Source: an uncultured Lachnospiraceae bacterium
GTDB taxonomy: Bacteria; Bacillota; Clostridia; Lachnospirales; Lachnospiraceae
Direction: 5' to 3'
Assembly: GCA_910586605.1 (NCBI GenBank)
Contig: CAJUJR010000006.1
Span: forward strand, 1 to 56,713
Length of the DNA stretch: 56,713 nt
Shown here: positions 23,891 through 32,597 of the stretch, in pieces
How positions within the stretch are numbered: position 1 is the first letter of the stretch
Layout: every line of letters starts with the position of its first letter
Position numbers and translations under genes: made by a program
The notes under the pieces: model-generated
Database searches by the model: none
What the model was told of the DNA's origin: nothing
The model's input: the letters and a program-made list of their open reading frames with translations, nothing else

Positions 23891-24766
23891 TTGGGGCAGA
23901 AGATAGAAGAAGAGAAAAACTGGCGTATTGTCAGGAATAGGGTATGCATCCGGGCATTGTTAATTTTTCTGGGAATTATACTGATGCAGGTACTTGCATA
24001 TATGCTCTGTATTGCCGGCATAATGTTTTATGGGGTGGCTGCAAAACAGCAGACGGCAGATTTATTTGGGAATCTTGCAAAAGCGGATGTGGGGAATGGG
24101 ACATTTATTGTTGCTATTTCGCTTGTCAGTGCAGTATTATCAGGGATTTGGTGCGGAATCCTTTATTGGAAATCCGATTGGAGGGAACGTCCCTTTGATT
24201 ACCATGCTGCACTGTCTTGGAAAAATGTTTTGGCGGCTTTTGCGACAGGGATTGGTTTTTGCCTATTTCTCCAGATGGCTTTGACAGGGATAGCAGAACT
24301 GGTTCCAGAGGCGTTTGGTTCCTATAACCAGATAATGGGAAGCTTGACGGACAGCAGCATTGTCATAACGGTACTCTATGTGCTTTTAATTGGGCCGGTA
24401 GCAGAAGAATTGATTTTCCGTGGGGCAATTTTGGATCGCTTTTATCTTGCGTTTCCATTTTGGGTGGCAAATCTTTTGCAGGCGCTTCTTTTTGGCGTGT
24501 ACCATATGAATTTAATCCAGGGGCTGTATGCGTTTTGCCTGGGAATGGTATTAGGGTTGACAAGGCATGTTTCCGGAAGTATCTTGGTTCCGGCATTTAT
24601 CCATATTCTATTTAATATGACATCTTATCTGACAGGCTATATTTTCTCGGAAGAGGATTCGTTGCAGGCATGGACGCTCCTTGTGTTCTTGTGTATAGGT
24701 TTTGCCCTGCTTTTTGGGGGATTGCGGCACTGGTGGCGTGGCTTTAAGAAAAAAGCTGTCAATTAG
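23891..24766 (+). CDS. CPBP-family intramembrane metalloprotease
   Basis: 291 residues from a TTG with GGAGG 5 bases upstream. A polytopic membrane protein of the CAAX protease and bacteriocin-processing (CPBP/Abi) family. The catalytic motifs are E172-E173-x3-R177 (AEELIFRG), F201-x3-H205 (FGVYH) and H238-x3-N242 (HILFN), each in a predicted membrane helix. Roughly seven to eight hydrophobic segments. In Firmicutes such proteins process peptides or give immunity to bacteriocins, but no bacteriocin gene is nearby, so the substrate is unknown. Confidence 0.9.
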   Translation: MGQKIEEEKNWRIVRNRVCIRALLIFLGIILMQVLAYMLCIAGIMFYGVAAKQQTADLFGNLAKADVGNGTFIVAISLVSAVLSGIWCGILYWKSDWRERPFDYHAALSWKNVLAAFATGIGFCLFLQMALTGIAELVPEAFGSYNQIMGSLTDSSIVITVLYVLLIGPVAEELIFRGAILDRFYLAFPFWVANLLQALLFGVYHMNLIQGLYAFCLGMVLGLTRHVSGSILVPAFIHILFNMTSYLTGYIFSEEDSLQAWTLLVFLCIGFALLFGGLRHWWRGFKKKAVN

Positions 24767-24850
24767 TGGGAAATGTGGTATAATTAACGTGGCTGTGTGG
24801 TTTTTGGTGCAAATTTTAAGTTTAGCAAGAATGGGGGGATTACAAATATA

Positions 24851-26764
24851 ATGGAGAAGGAAAAAATTATTGGTATTTGCGTGGCAAAAATGCAAGATGA
24901 TACCAGGCAGAAGCAAGTCCGTACGATTTGTATGAATGCTGCCAAGAGAAACTACCAGGTGATGGTTTTTAATGTGTTCCAGCAATTGGACAATATGAAT
25001 AACTTTTCACAAGGAGAGGCGAGAATACTTGATACGGTTCCAATGGACAAATTATCTGTGTTGGTTCTTTTTGCTGAGTCTTTTTTAAACATGAAGATTG
25101 TAAATAGCCTAGTTGCACGGGCGCATCGGCGTGGCCTACCGGTCATCTGTATCGACCGGCGTGTAGAAGGCTGCTATAATGTTCTGTTTGCCTATGAAGA
25201 ATCTTTTGAACGGCTGGTTCGCCATATTGTGGAATACCATGGCTGTAGGCGGATTAATTTTATGGCGGGGATGGAAAATAATGAGTTTTCTGATGCTAGA
25301 ATCCAAATTTTTCAGAAAGTAATACAAGAGAATGGAATTGCTTTTGAAGAAGAGCGGCTGGCGTATGGGGAATTTTGGGAAACACCAGCTAGGAACTGCT
25401 GTGAAAAGTGGGTTACGATGTGGAAGGAAGGCAGCCAGGAAATGCCAGAGGCAATTATCTGTGCAAATGATATGATGGCGCTGGCAGTTGATGCTGTCTT
25501 GAAAAACCATGGCATCTGTGTTCCGGATGATATTTTGCTTACGGGGTTTGACGGCATGGGGCTGGAAAAATACTGTTCCCCGCGGCTGACAACGGCATGT
25601 GATGATATTGAACTGATTGGCAAAGAGATTTTCAGGATTATTGAAGGGTATTTTGCTGAGGGGAATGAAGCCCCATATGATATTATGATTCCGTTCCGCA
25701 CAAAGTTTTCAGAGTCTTGCGGGTGTAAAGAAGTGCAGCTTTGCAACCAGAATGAACAGATTATGCTGTGGTATGGAAGGTCTGCGGAAATGAAAACGCA
25801 TTTTGCAGATATTTTCCTTATGATGACAGATTTAACAGATGGGTATTCCGCTGTGGAGATGGCGTGGCAGTTGGAAAGATACAGGGATATGATTGCGGCT
25901 GATTATCTTATGGTCTTTATGAACCAGACTTTTTACAGGGATACAGATCTTCCGGCTGATAATTGTGGATGTGGCTCTATGCTGCTGCTGTCCCAGATAT
26001 GGGATGGGGAATATTCTGTCCCTTTACAGCAGATTCCGCCAAAAGAGGAATATTATGTTTTGGAGAAACTTATAAAAGAGGTTGGGCAGATTATTGTGCT
26101 GCCACTCCACTGGCAGGAGGAAGTCTATGGATTTTTGGCAGTTTCATATCAGGATGCAGATAAGGATTTGTCAGAGTTTTATGAGTTTGTCCTTGCTTTT
26201 GAACAGGTGCTTGGGACAATCCGGAGGCAGTCGCAGCTCCACAGGATGTATATTACAGATATGCTTACACAGCTTTATAACAGAAGCGGTTTTTATGGAC
26301 GTGTCAGAAAAAGGATTAAAGAGCTAAAAAATGTAGAAAAAATGGTTTTTTTGGTTTCTGTTGATATGGATGGTTTAAAGTATATCAATGATACCTATGG
26401 ACATGCAGAAGGAGACTATGCCATTAAAGGGGTGGCGGGCTGCTTAAAGGAAAGCGTAGAAGGACGTAACGGGATTTGCGCCCGGTTCGGAGGGGATGAG
26501 TATATTGTTGTAATGATAGAGGAAAAAAAGGATGCTGACCTTTCCTTTTATGAAAATTATGAAAAACTCCTGCGGGGAATCCTGGAGCAGTTTGTGAAAG
26601 AAAACAGAAGGCCATATGAGATTGGGGTGAGCGTAGGTTTAGTGTATGGGAAACTAAACGATATGTCAGAGATTGATATACTTATGAAAGAAGCTGATGA
26701 TATGATGTATCGCCAAAAGTCAGAGCATCGTCAGAGCAGGGCATCGCAGGAAAAGCAAATATAA
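24851..26764 (+). CDS. Diguanylate-cyclase-like protein with LacI-type sensor domain
   Basis: 637 residues from the ATG at 24851. The N-terminal 290 residues resemble the periplasmic-binding-protein fold of LacI-type regulators (RINFMAGMENNEFSDAR; EAIICANDMMALAVDAVLKNHG; LLTGFDGMG) but with no HTH and no signal peptide, so it would sense a ligand in the cytoplasm. A middle region of about 150 residues is GAF-like. The C-terminal GGDEF domain has DMLTQLYNRSGFY, DMDGLKYINDTYGHAEGD and the active-site GGDEY at 547-551. No RxxD inhibitory site is seen at the usual position, so product inhibition may be missing. It should make c-di-GMP, the ligand of the PelD protein encoded later in the window. 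Confidence 0.88.
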   Translation: MEKEKIIGICVAKMQDDTRQKQVRTICMNAAKRNYQVMVFNVFQQLDNMNNFSQGEARILDTVPMDKLSVLVLFAESFLNMKIVNSLVARAHRRGLPVICIDRRVEGCYNVLFAYEESFERLVRHIVEYHGCRRINFMAGMENNEFSDARIQIFQKVIQENGIAFEEERLAYGEFWETPARNCCEKWVTMWKEGSQEMPEAIICANDMMALAVDAVLKNHGICVPDDILLTGFDGMGLEKYCSPRLTTACDDIELIGKEIFRIIEGYFAEGNEAPYDIMIPFRTKFSESCGCKEVQLCNQNEQIMLWYGRSAEMKTHFADIFLMMTDLTDGYSAVEMAWQLERYRDMIAADYLMVFMNQTFYRDTDLPADNCGCGSMLLLSQIWDGEYSVPLQQIPPKEEYYVLEKLIKEVGQIIVLPLHWQEEVYGFLAVSYQDADKDLSEFYEFVLAFEQVLGTIRRQSQLHRMYITDMLTQLYNRSGFYGRVRKRIKELKNVEKMVFLVSVDMDGLKYINDTYGHAEGDYAIKGVAGCLKESVEGRNGICARFGGDEYIVVMIEEKKDADLSFYENYEKLLRGILEQFVKENRRPYEIGVSVGLVYGKLNDMSEIDILMKEADDMMYRQKSEHRQSRASQEKQI

Positions 26765-26785
26765 AGACAGAAAGGAAAAGAAAAA

Positions 26786-28648
26786 ATGAAATGGTATGAC
26801 AGCGCAGTATTTTATCACATCTACCCACTTGGGCTATGTGGCTGTGATAAAGAGAACACAGGAAAACAGGAGCACCACTTTGATAAGCTGAAACAGTGGG
26901 CAAAACATGTGCAGGAGATGAATTTTACGGCAATCTATATTGGACCGTTGTTTGAATCCGTTGGGCATGGTTATGAGACGACAGATTATAAGAAAGTAGA
27001 CTGCCGTATTGGTACAAATGAAGAGTTTAAGGAGTATGTGTCCTATTGCCATGAACTGGGGCTAAAAGTAATTGTAGATGGTGTTTTTAACCATGTAGGG
27101 AGACGTTTCTTTGCGTTTGAAGACGTAAAGGCAAAGAGGGAGCAGTCCCCATACTGTAGCTGGTTCTGTAACCTGAATTTTGGCGGGAACAATGAGTACA
27201 ATGACGGCTTTTGTTATGAAAACTGGGGCGGTTATAATCTTTTGGTAAAGCTGAACCAGAGAAATACAGAGGTACAGAATTACCTGTTTGATGTTATCCG
27301 TTTCTGGGTATCTGAATTTGATATTGATGGAATACGCTTGGATGCAGCAGATGTCCTTGATTTTGATTTTATGAAGGCTATGCGTAACCTTGCAAATGGC
27401 GTGAAAGAAGATTTCTGGCTGATGGGAGAAGTGATTCATGGCGACTACAGCCGCTGGGCAAATGATGACACTCTTCATTCTGTTACAAATTATGAGCTTC
27501 ATAAAGGGCTGTATTCTGGCCATAATGACCATAACTATTTTGAAATCGCCCATTCCATTAAACGCTTAAACGGGCTATGCGGCGGCAGGAGGCTTTATAC
27601 TTTTGTGGATAACCATGATGTGGAGAGGATCGCCAGCAAGTTGAATAATAAAGAGCATTTAAAGTTAGTGACAATGCTTCTTTATACAATTTATGGGATT
27701 CCGTCTGTATATTATGGCTCCGAGTTTGGGATAGAGGGAAGGAAGGAACGCGGCTCTGACTGGAACCTGCGCCCATGCCTGGAACTGGAACAGATGCAAA
27801 AGAAAGGGCTGCCAGAGCTTTGTACACAGCTTGGGGCGCTGAAAAAGGAATATAAAGAACTTTCAGAAGGGCAGTATCAGGAACTTCTCCTGACAAACCG
27901 CCAGTTTGCATTTGGCAGGGTGCTTTCTGATTCTGCAGTAGTGACAGCATTAAATAACGATGATAATGAGGCTGTATTGGAAATAAATGCGCCAGTAGGC
28001 GCAGCATATGCAGTTGATTTGCTGCAAGGTGCAAAACAGGTAGAGTACCAGAATGGCCATCTCCGTGTAACACTTGCTGCAAATAGCGGGACTGTCCTGC
28101 TTTTGACAAATGAGGAAGGCAAGAGGCAGGGGACAGAAAAAGGCTGCCTTGCAGAAGGGAAGGAAGATGCAGCAGTAGATAGCCCAGAAGAGAAACCAGC
28201 CCCTTGTGAAAGTATGCCAGAAGCAAAACAGCAGGCTTCTGCAGGAACTTCCTGGCAGCCAAAGCTGGAGGGCTTTGGCATTATGGTAAAAGATATGAAG
28301 ACTATGGTAAATTTCTATCATGATGTGCTGGGATTTGATGTGGAATACCAAGAGGGCATGCGCCATGTTTCACTTAAAAAGGATGGCGTGCTCTTTATGA
28401 TGTATGGATGGAATGATTTTGAAAGCATGACTTCCCAGAAATACCAGCATATTGAAGGGTTGATTGGCCATTACGAAATTGCCCTTGCAGTCGAAAATTT
28501 CGCTGCGGTAGATGCTGCGTTCCATGAGACAGTTGGGAAAGGGGCAAAGCCAATCCTGCCGCCATCTTTGATGGAATGGGGCCAGAAGACATGCTATATT
28601 GCGGACCCAGAAGGGAATATGATAGAAATTGGTTCATTTAATGAGTAA
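26786..28648 (+). CDS. GH13 alpha-amylase-like enzyme fused to a glyoxalase/VOC domain
   Basis: 620 residues, cytoplasmic. Residues 1 to about 435 form a GH13 (alpha-amylase-like) barrel and C-terminal sandwich: VDGVFNHVG, GIRLDAAD with nucleophile D186, GEVIHG with acid E215, and DNHD with D278. An acidic, Ala/Glu/Lys/Gln-rich linker (about 436-490) leads to a VOC-fold domain (about 495-618) with VKDMKTMVNFYHDVLGFDVEY and ADPEGNMIEIG. The GH13 part resembles intracellular oligosaccharide hydrolases. The fusion to a glyoxalase/bleomycin-resistance-type domain is unusual. The gene begins 21 bases after the GGDEF gene, so they may form an operon. Confidence 0.88.
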   Translation: MKWYDSAVFYHIYPLGLCGCDKENTGKQEHHFDKLKQWAKHVQEMNFTAIYIGPLFESVGHGYETTDYKKVDCRIGTNEEFKEYVSYCHELGLKVIVDGVFNHVGRRFFAFEDVKAKREQSPYCSWFCNLNFGGNNEYNDGFCYENWGGYNLLVKLNQRNTEVQNYLFDVIRFWVSEFDIDGIRLDAADVLDFDFMKAMRNLANGVKEDFWLMGEVIHGDYSRWANDDTLHSVTNYELHKGLYSGHNDHNYFEIAHSIKRLNGLCGGRRLYTFVDNHDVERIASKLNNKEHLKLVTMLLYTIYGIPSVYYGSEFGIEGRKERGSDWNLRPCLELEQMQKKGLPELCTQLGALKKEYKELSEGQYQELLLTNRQFAFGRVLSDSAVVTALNNDDNEAVLEINAPVGAAYAVDLLQGAKQVEYQNGHLRVTLAANSGTVLLLTNEEGKRQGTEKGCLAEGKEDAAVDSPEEKPAPCESMPEAKQQASAGTSWQPKLEGFGIMVKDMKTMVNFYHDVLGFDVEYQEGMRHVSLKKDGVLFMMYGWNDFESMTSQKYQHIEGLIGHYEIALAVENFAAVDAAFHETVGKGAKPILPPSLMEWGQKTCYIADPEGNMIEIGSFNE

Positions 28649-28713
28649 GGGACTGTAAATTAATTGAACATGCTGCGAAGGATGCTTTTTAGGGCTTGCG
28701 AAGGAGGAGGGTC

Positions 28714-29647
28714 ATGAATAAGAGGATAAGGCTGAGGACACTTTTTTGCCTGCTGGCATTGCTTTTGTTGTCGGCAGGTTCTGGAACTGTTGTTTCTGCT
28801 GCTGGGACAAAGGCAGCAGGGAAACAGTTGAAAGGTGCGGCAAAGAAAAAGAAGAATGCTGCAGAAGCAAAAGCCTTGCAGGCATTGATTAAGAAGCAGA
28901 AAAAGAAAGGGGCAGCTGTCAGTTCCAATATAAATGACAGCTGGGAATATAGTTGGGATAAAAACGACCATCTGAAGGCGATTCGCTGGGAGTATGCAGA
29001 ATTGTCTGGAAAGGTTTCTTTTTCTGTTTTTACACAGTTAAAGGGATATCCAGGGAAGTACCGCATTACAGATATTATTGTGTGGAAAGAACCAGTTAAA
29101 AAAGCTGGATGTCAGTAAATGTAAAAAGTTACAGGCTATGGATTGCAGCAATAACCAACTGACAGTATTTGTATTGGACAGCCCTGCCTTAGAGGAGCTG
29201 CACTGCAATAATAACCAAATAACATCCATGGATATCAGTAACTGCAAAAAGCTGGAGGAGCTGTATTGCAATGAAAATAAGCTAACATCGTTGAATGTCA
29301 GCAATTGCAAAAAGCTGGAAGAACTGTACTGTAACAAAAACCAGCTTGTGTCAGTAAATGGCTGTAAATCGCTGCGTATTCTGTCATGTGAGGAAAATAA
29401 GCTGGAAACCTTGGATTTAAGCAGTGCCCCGTCGCTTGTTGCGTTGTCCTGCATGGATAACCAGATAAAAGAACTGGATTTAAGCAAAGCGCCGGGATTA
29501 AAGATGGTGGACTGCGGCTATAACTTGATTACAGGATTGGATTTAAGCGGCAACCCTTCTATACAGGAAGTATATTGCAATGATTCTGTTAAATTATCCA
29601 GCGCTCCACATGGCTGTTATATTATTCGGTATGCAGATGAATCCTGA
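28714..29647 (+). pseudogene. Frameshifted secreted leucine-rich-repeat protein
   Basis: The 5' part (28714-29118) starts with GGAGG and an ATG and encodes a signal peptide (RTLFCLLALLLLSAGSG), a Lys/Ala-rich stretch and the start of a repeat domain, then runs out of frame to a stop at 29116. The LRR continues in the +1 frame from about 29042 to 29647 as roughly nine units of 19-22 residues (LEELYCNxNxLxSLNVSNCKK). The join lies near 29041-29056 by an AAGGGA run: adding one base would give continuous repeats (FTQLKx then DIQGSTALQILLCGKNQL). So it is either a recent frameshift, a phase-variable switch or a sequencing error. Confidence 0.75.
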
Positions 29648-29852
29648 GTAACGATTTCAGCTTTTTTCAGAAACCAACCGTGAGCAGTAACACTTAATTA
29701 TTTCTTATTATTATTTTGTGGAAATTTGCCAAAAAGAATAGACGATTTTTAGAAAATAGTGTACAATATTTAAGCATAAGAAGCTTATAGAGAAATGGAA
29801 GGTATATAGGGAGGGGGAATAAATATTATAAAGAGAAAGGTGAAAAAAATTG

Positions 29853-31313
29853 ATGGCAGAAAACATAAAAAATTTACACAGGATTTTAAGGAAACCAGCG
29901 AAGTGTGGATTGGATTTGGGTGATGGGAGCGAAAGGGCAGAATATGTTAACCAGGATTATATCCTGAATACGCTGGGGAGGCCTCACCGTAATATTAATA
30001 TTATGTACACATATTATCCAAAGGATAAGGAATGGCCGCAGAGGATTAGCGAGGCCTGTAAAGATATGGAAATCAATTTTCAATGGGATTATCCATATGA
30101 CGACTATTTCCCTTATGAAGGGGGCATAGGGGGTAGCCTGTCAGGGCAGCCGTTTGAACAGATGCGCGATATTAGGCGGCATGGGCAGGATGTTACGCTG
30201 ACATTGACGATTGACTGTTCTTTACCAGAAGAATATCTCCGTGCCATTGCAAAGGATTTGCGTACCTTTGGGAGGATGAGGCTTAGGATTAACCATGAAT
30301 GCGATGGGGGCTGGTTTACACATAACCAACGTTATTCGTATCAGGAGATTGCCGATTTTTTTGTAAAGTTTTGTGGGATTATCAAAGAAGAGGCGCCAAA
30401 TATTTCTACAATCTTCTGTGCAGGCTCCGTGCTTGACCCAGAGGATCCGGACAGCAAGGTTGGACATGAAGAAGAGTTTACAAAAGCGTACCAGACGGCA
30501 GATGTCTGGTCCACAGACTGCTATCTCGCCTTGCATTATGGATGGCCGTTTGATATCTGTGAGAAAGGTACTGAAAAGTATTCTATCAATTCGGTTGAGG
30601 GATTTTACAATAAGCTGAAACAGTCTGCGAAACATCTTGCCATGTTAAATGGTGGGAAGCAGCAGAAGCTTGTAGTATCAGAGTTTAATACGGATGGGGA
30701 TGTTACAGGACCGCTTCATCAGGCAGAAAGCATTAAGCGGTTTGTCAAAAGTCTGAAAGACGGAAATTCTGCAGAGTGGTTTGATGGATTTTCAATGTAT
30801 CAGTTCAGGGACAGGGGAAGGCTTGGGCTGGAAATAGAAGACCCAAATAATAAATCTGTTGGAATCCCGCAGCCATTGTTAAAAGAATATAAGGAAATTT
30901 TAAAGGATGAATATTTTCTGCCGCAGATTGAACAGATGGCAGAGGTATCGCTTCCAATTGTATTACGGTGGGGGAGCGCTGAGGATGCAGAAGGGCTTGC
31001 ATTCGATGTGGAGTTAGAAAAGACACCGGAATTTTTTGAAATTGTATTTCAGGAAGAATTGAATCTAATGATTGAGGTAAAGGGGCGTTGGTTTTACAAA
31101 GCGCCGGGAACAGAAAGGATTGATCTGATGCCGGTCTTTTTTGAAGAGCCGCTTACGCAGGCAGAAACGGTAGCTGTCCACATTTTTGCACCTCCTGCAT
31201 CTGGTGAGAATGATGCTTCACAGGGAGAGGATTGGGCAGAAAATTACTATTGTAAGATAACCAAGATGCCAGAATTCAGAATCCGTTATGAAGCTGTAGA
31301 ACAGGTACAGTAA
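29853..31313 (+). CDS. Glycoside hydrolase-like protein (clan GH-A-type barrel)
   Basis: 486 residues from the ATG at 29853 (a TTG at 29850 is in frame); GAAAGG lies about 12 bases upstream. No signal peptide. The candidate acid/base is E149 in RINHECDGGWF and the candidate nucleophile is E277 in VVSEFNTDG, spaced as in (beta/alpha)8 retaining hydrolases of clan GH-A. A smaller C-terminal beta-rich domain follows (about 370-486). I cannot assign a GH family or substrate. It stands alone, with 205 bases of non-coding sequence upstream. Confidence 0.72.
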   Translation: MAENIKNLHRILRKPAKCGLDLGDGSERAEYVNQDYILNTLGRPHRNINIMYTYYPKDKEWPQRISEACKDMEINFQWDYPYDDYFPYEGGIGGSLSGQPFEQMRDIRRHGQDVTLTLTIDCSLPEEYLRAIAKDLRTFGRMRLRINHECDGGWFTHNQRYSYQEIADFFVKFCGIIKEEAPNISTIFCAGSVLDPEDPDSKVGHEEEFTKAYQTADVWSTDCYLALHYGWPFDICEKGTEKYSINSVEGFYNKLKQSAKHLAMLNGGKQQKLVVSEFNTDGDVTGPLHQAESIKRFVKSLKDGNSAEWFDGFSMYQFRDRGRLGLEIEDPNNKSVGIPQPLLKEYKEILKDEYFLPQIEQMAEVSLPIVLRWGSAEDAEGLAFDVELEKTPEFFEIVFQEELNLMIEVKGRWFYKAPGTERIDLMPVFFEEPLTQAETVAVHIFAPPASGENDASQGEDWAENYYCKITKMPEFRIRYEAVEQVQ

Positions 31314-31363
31314 TCATTAGTATCCCATTGTTATCCTAGGAATACAAAAGGAGGCGATTTGGT

Positions 31364-32511
31364 ATGAAAAATATTAGCATTAAAGTTATATTGCCACAGA
31401 TTGTTTTTATATTACAATTGTTTCCCCAACTAAGAAGTCCATTAAAGCATTGCGTGTCTTTATCAGGAAAATGGAGAACAACAAATGTGATTTAAATGAG
31501 AGGATTCCTGTAAAAACAAAGGATGAAATCGGCCAGTTGGTAGGAGGCATAAATGCATTTTTGGATACGCTGAAAAATGTAATTGGCGGTATATCGAATG
31601 GCTCTAACCATTTGGAGGAGGCAATTTCCGGTGTTACGGAAAGCGTAAACAGTGTAAATGTCAGTTCTAAGAATATTTCTGACGTTATGGATCGGCTTTC
31701 TGCATCTATAGAAGAAGTTTCTGTTACAATTTCTAATATAAACCAGAATGTATCTGAAGTAGGGGACAGTGTCAACGGATTTTCTGAAACATGCGGTGAG
31801 GTTCTGGATTATTCCAAGACAATGCAGGAGCGTGCCGATGGATTAGAGAAAATGGCAGTGGAAAGCCAGGATGTTACGAAGAAGATGGTCGGGGAGATGA
31901 TTGAACGGCTGAGGCTTGCTATTGAACATAGCAAAAGTGTTGAGCAGGTGGAAAGCCTTACGAATGATATTTTATCAATTTCCAGCCAGACGAACCTTCT
32001 GGCATTAAATGCTTCGATTGAGGCGGCAAGGGCAGGGGAGGCCGGAAAGGGCTTTTCTGTTGTGGCAGATGAAATCCGCCAGCTTGCAGACAGCAGCCGT
32101 AATACAGCAAATAATATCCAGAAGATTAATGAAAATGTAATTGATGCAGTAAATGAGCTGAATAATAATGCAAATAAGATGGTAGAGTATATTGACCAGC
32201 ATATCCTGCCGGATTACGATGCCTTTGTAGGCTCAGGACGGCAGGATAACCAGGATTCCATGTATATACATGAGATGATGAATGATTTTTCAGAGAAGGC
32301 AGAAGGAGTCTGCGATATTACAGAAGGCTTGATTCAGTCCATTGGGGAAATTGCCGAAGTGATTGAAGATAGTGCGACAAATGTAGGGGATGCAGCAAGA
32401 GGGACTTCTGCATTAAATGGTGAAATCCAGAAAATCCAGGAGGATATGGGTATCAGCGAGGATGTTGCAGTTCAGATGAAAGAGCAGTGCAGCCGCTTTG
32501 AAAATGCATAG
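31364..32511 (+). pseudogene. Methyl-accepting chemotaxis protein with lost sensor region
   Basis: A good start (AGGAGGCG, ATG 31364) opens with MKNISIKVILPQIVF, the typical first membrane segment of a Clostridial chemoreceptor, but that frame stops at 31494. In another frame the sequence resumes near 31409 with the end of TM2 and the HAMP domain (ITIVSPTKKS, then KTKDEIGQLV), followed by an intact signalling domain (SSQTNLLALNASIEAARAGE) to 32511. The whole extracytoplasmic sensor and most of both membrane segments are missing, so an internal deletion with a frameshift has occurred. A TTG at 31450 could start a soluble HAMP-signalling fragment, but without a ribosome binding site this is doubtful. 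Confidence 0.78.
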
Positions 32512-32529
32512 TTACTTAATGATTATCCA

Positions 32530-32556
32530 GGGCACCGGCGCAGGCGGTGCCCTTTT
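32530..32556 (+). terminator. Terminator after the chemoreceptor gene
   Basis: GGGCACCG (32530-32537) pairs with CGGTGCCC (32545-32552), 7-base loop, then TTTT. Confidence 0.78.
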
Positions 32557-32597
32557 ACACTGTTGGGAAATGAAGCTGTTTGGAGGGGAGATTTATT

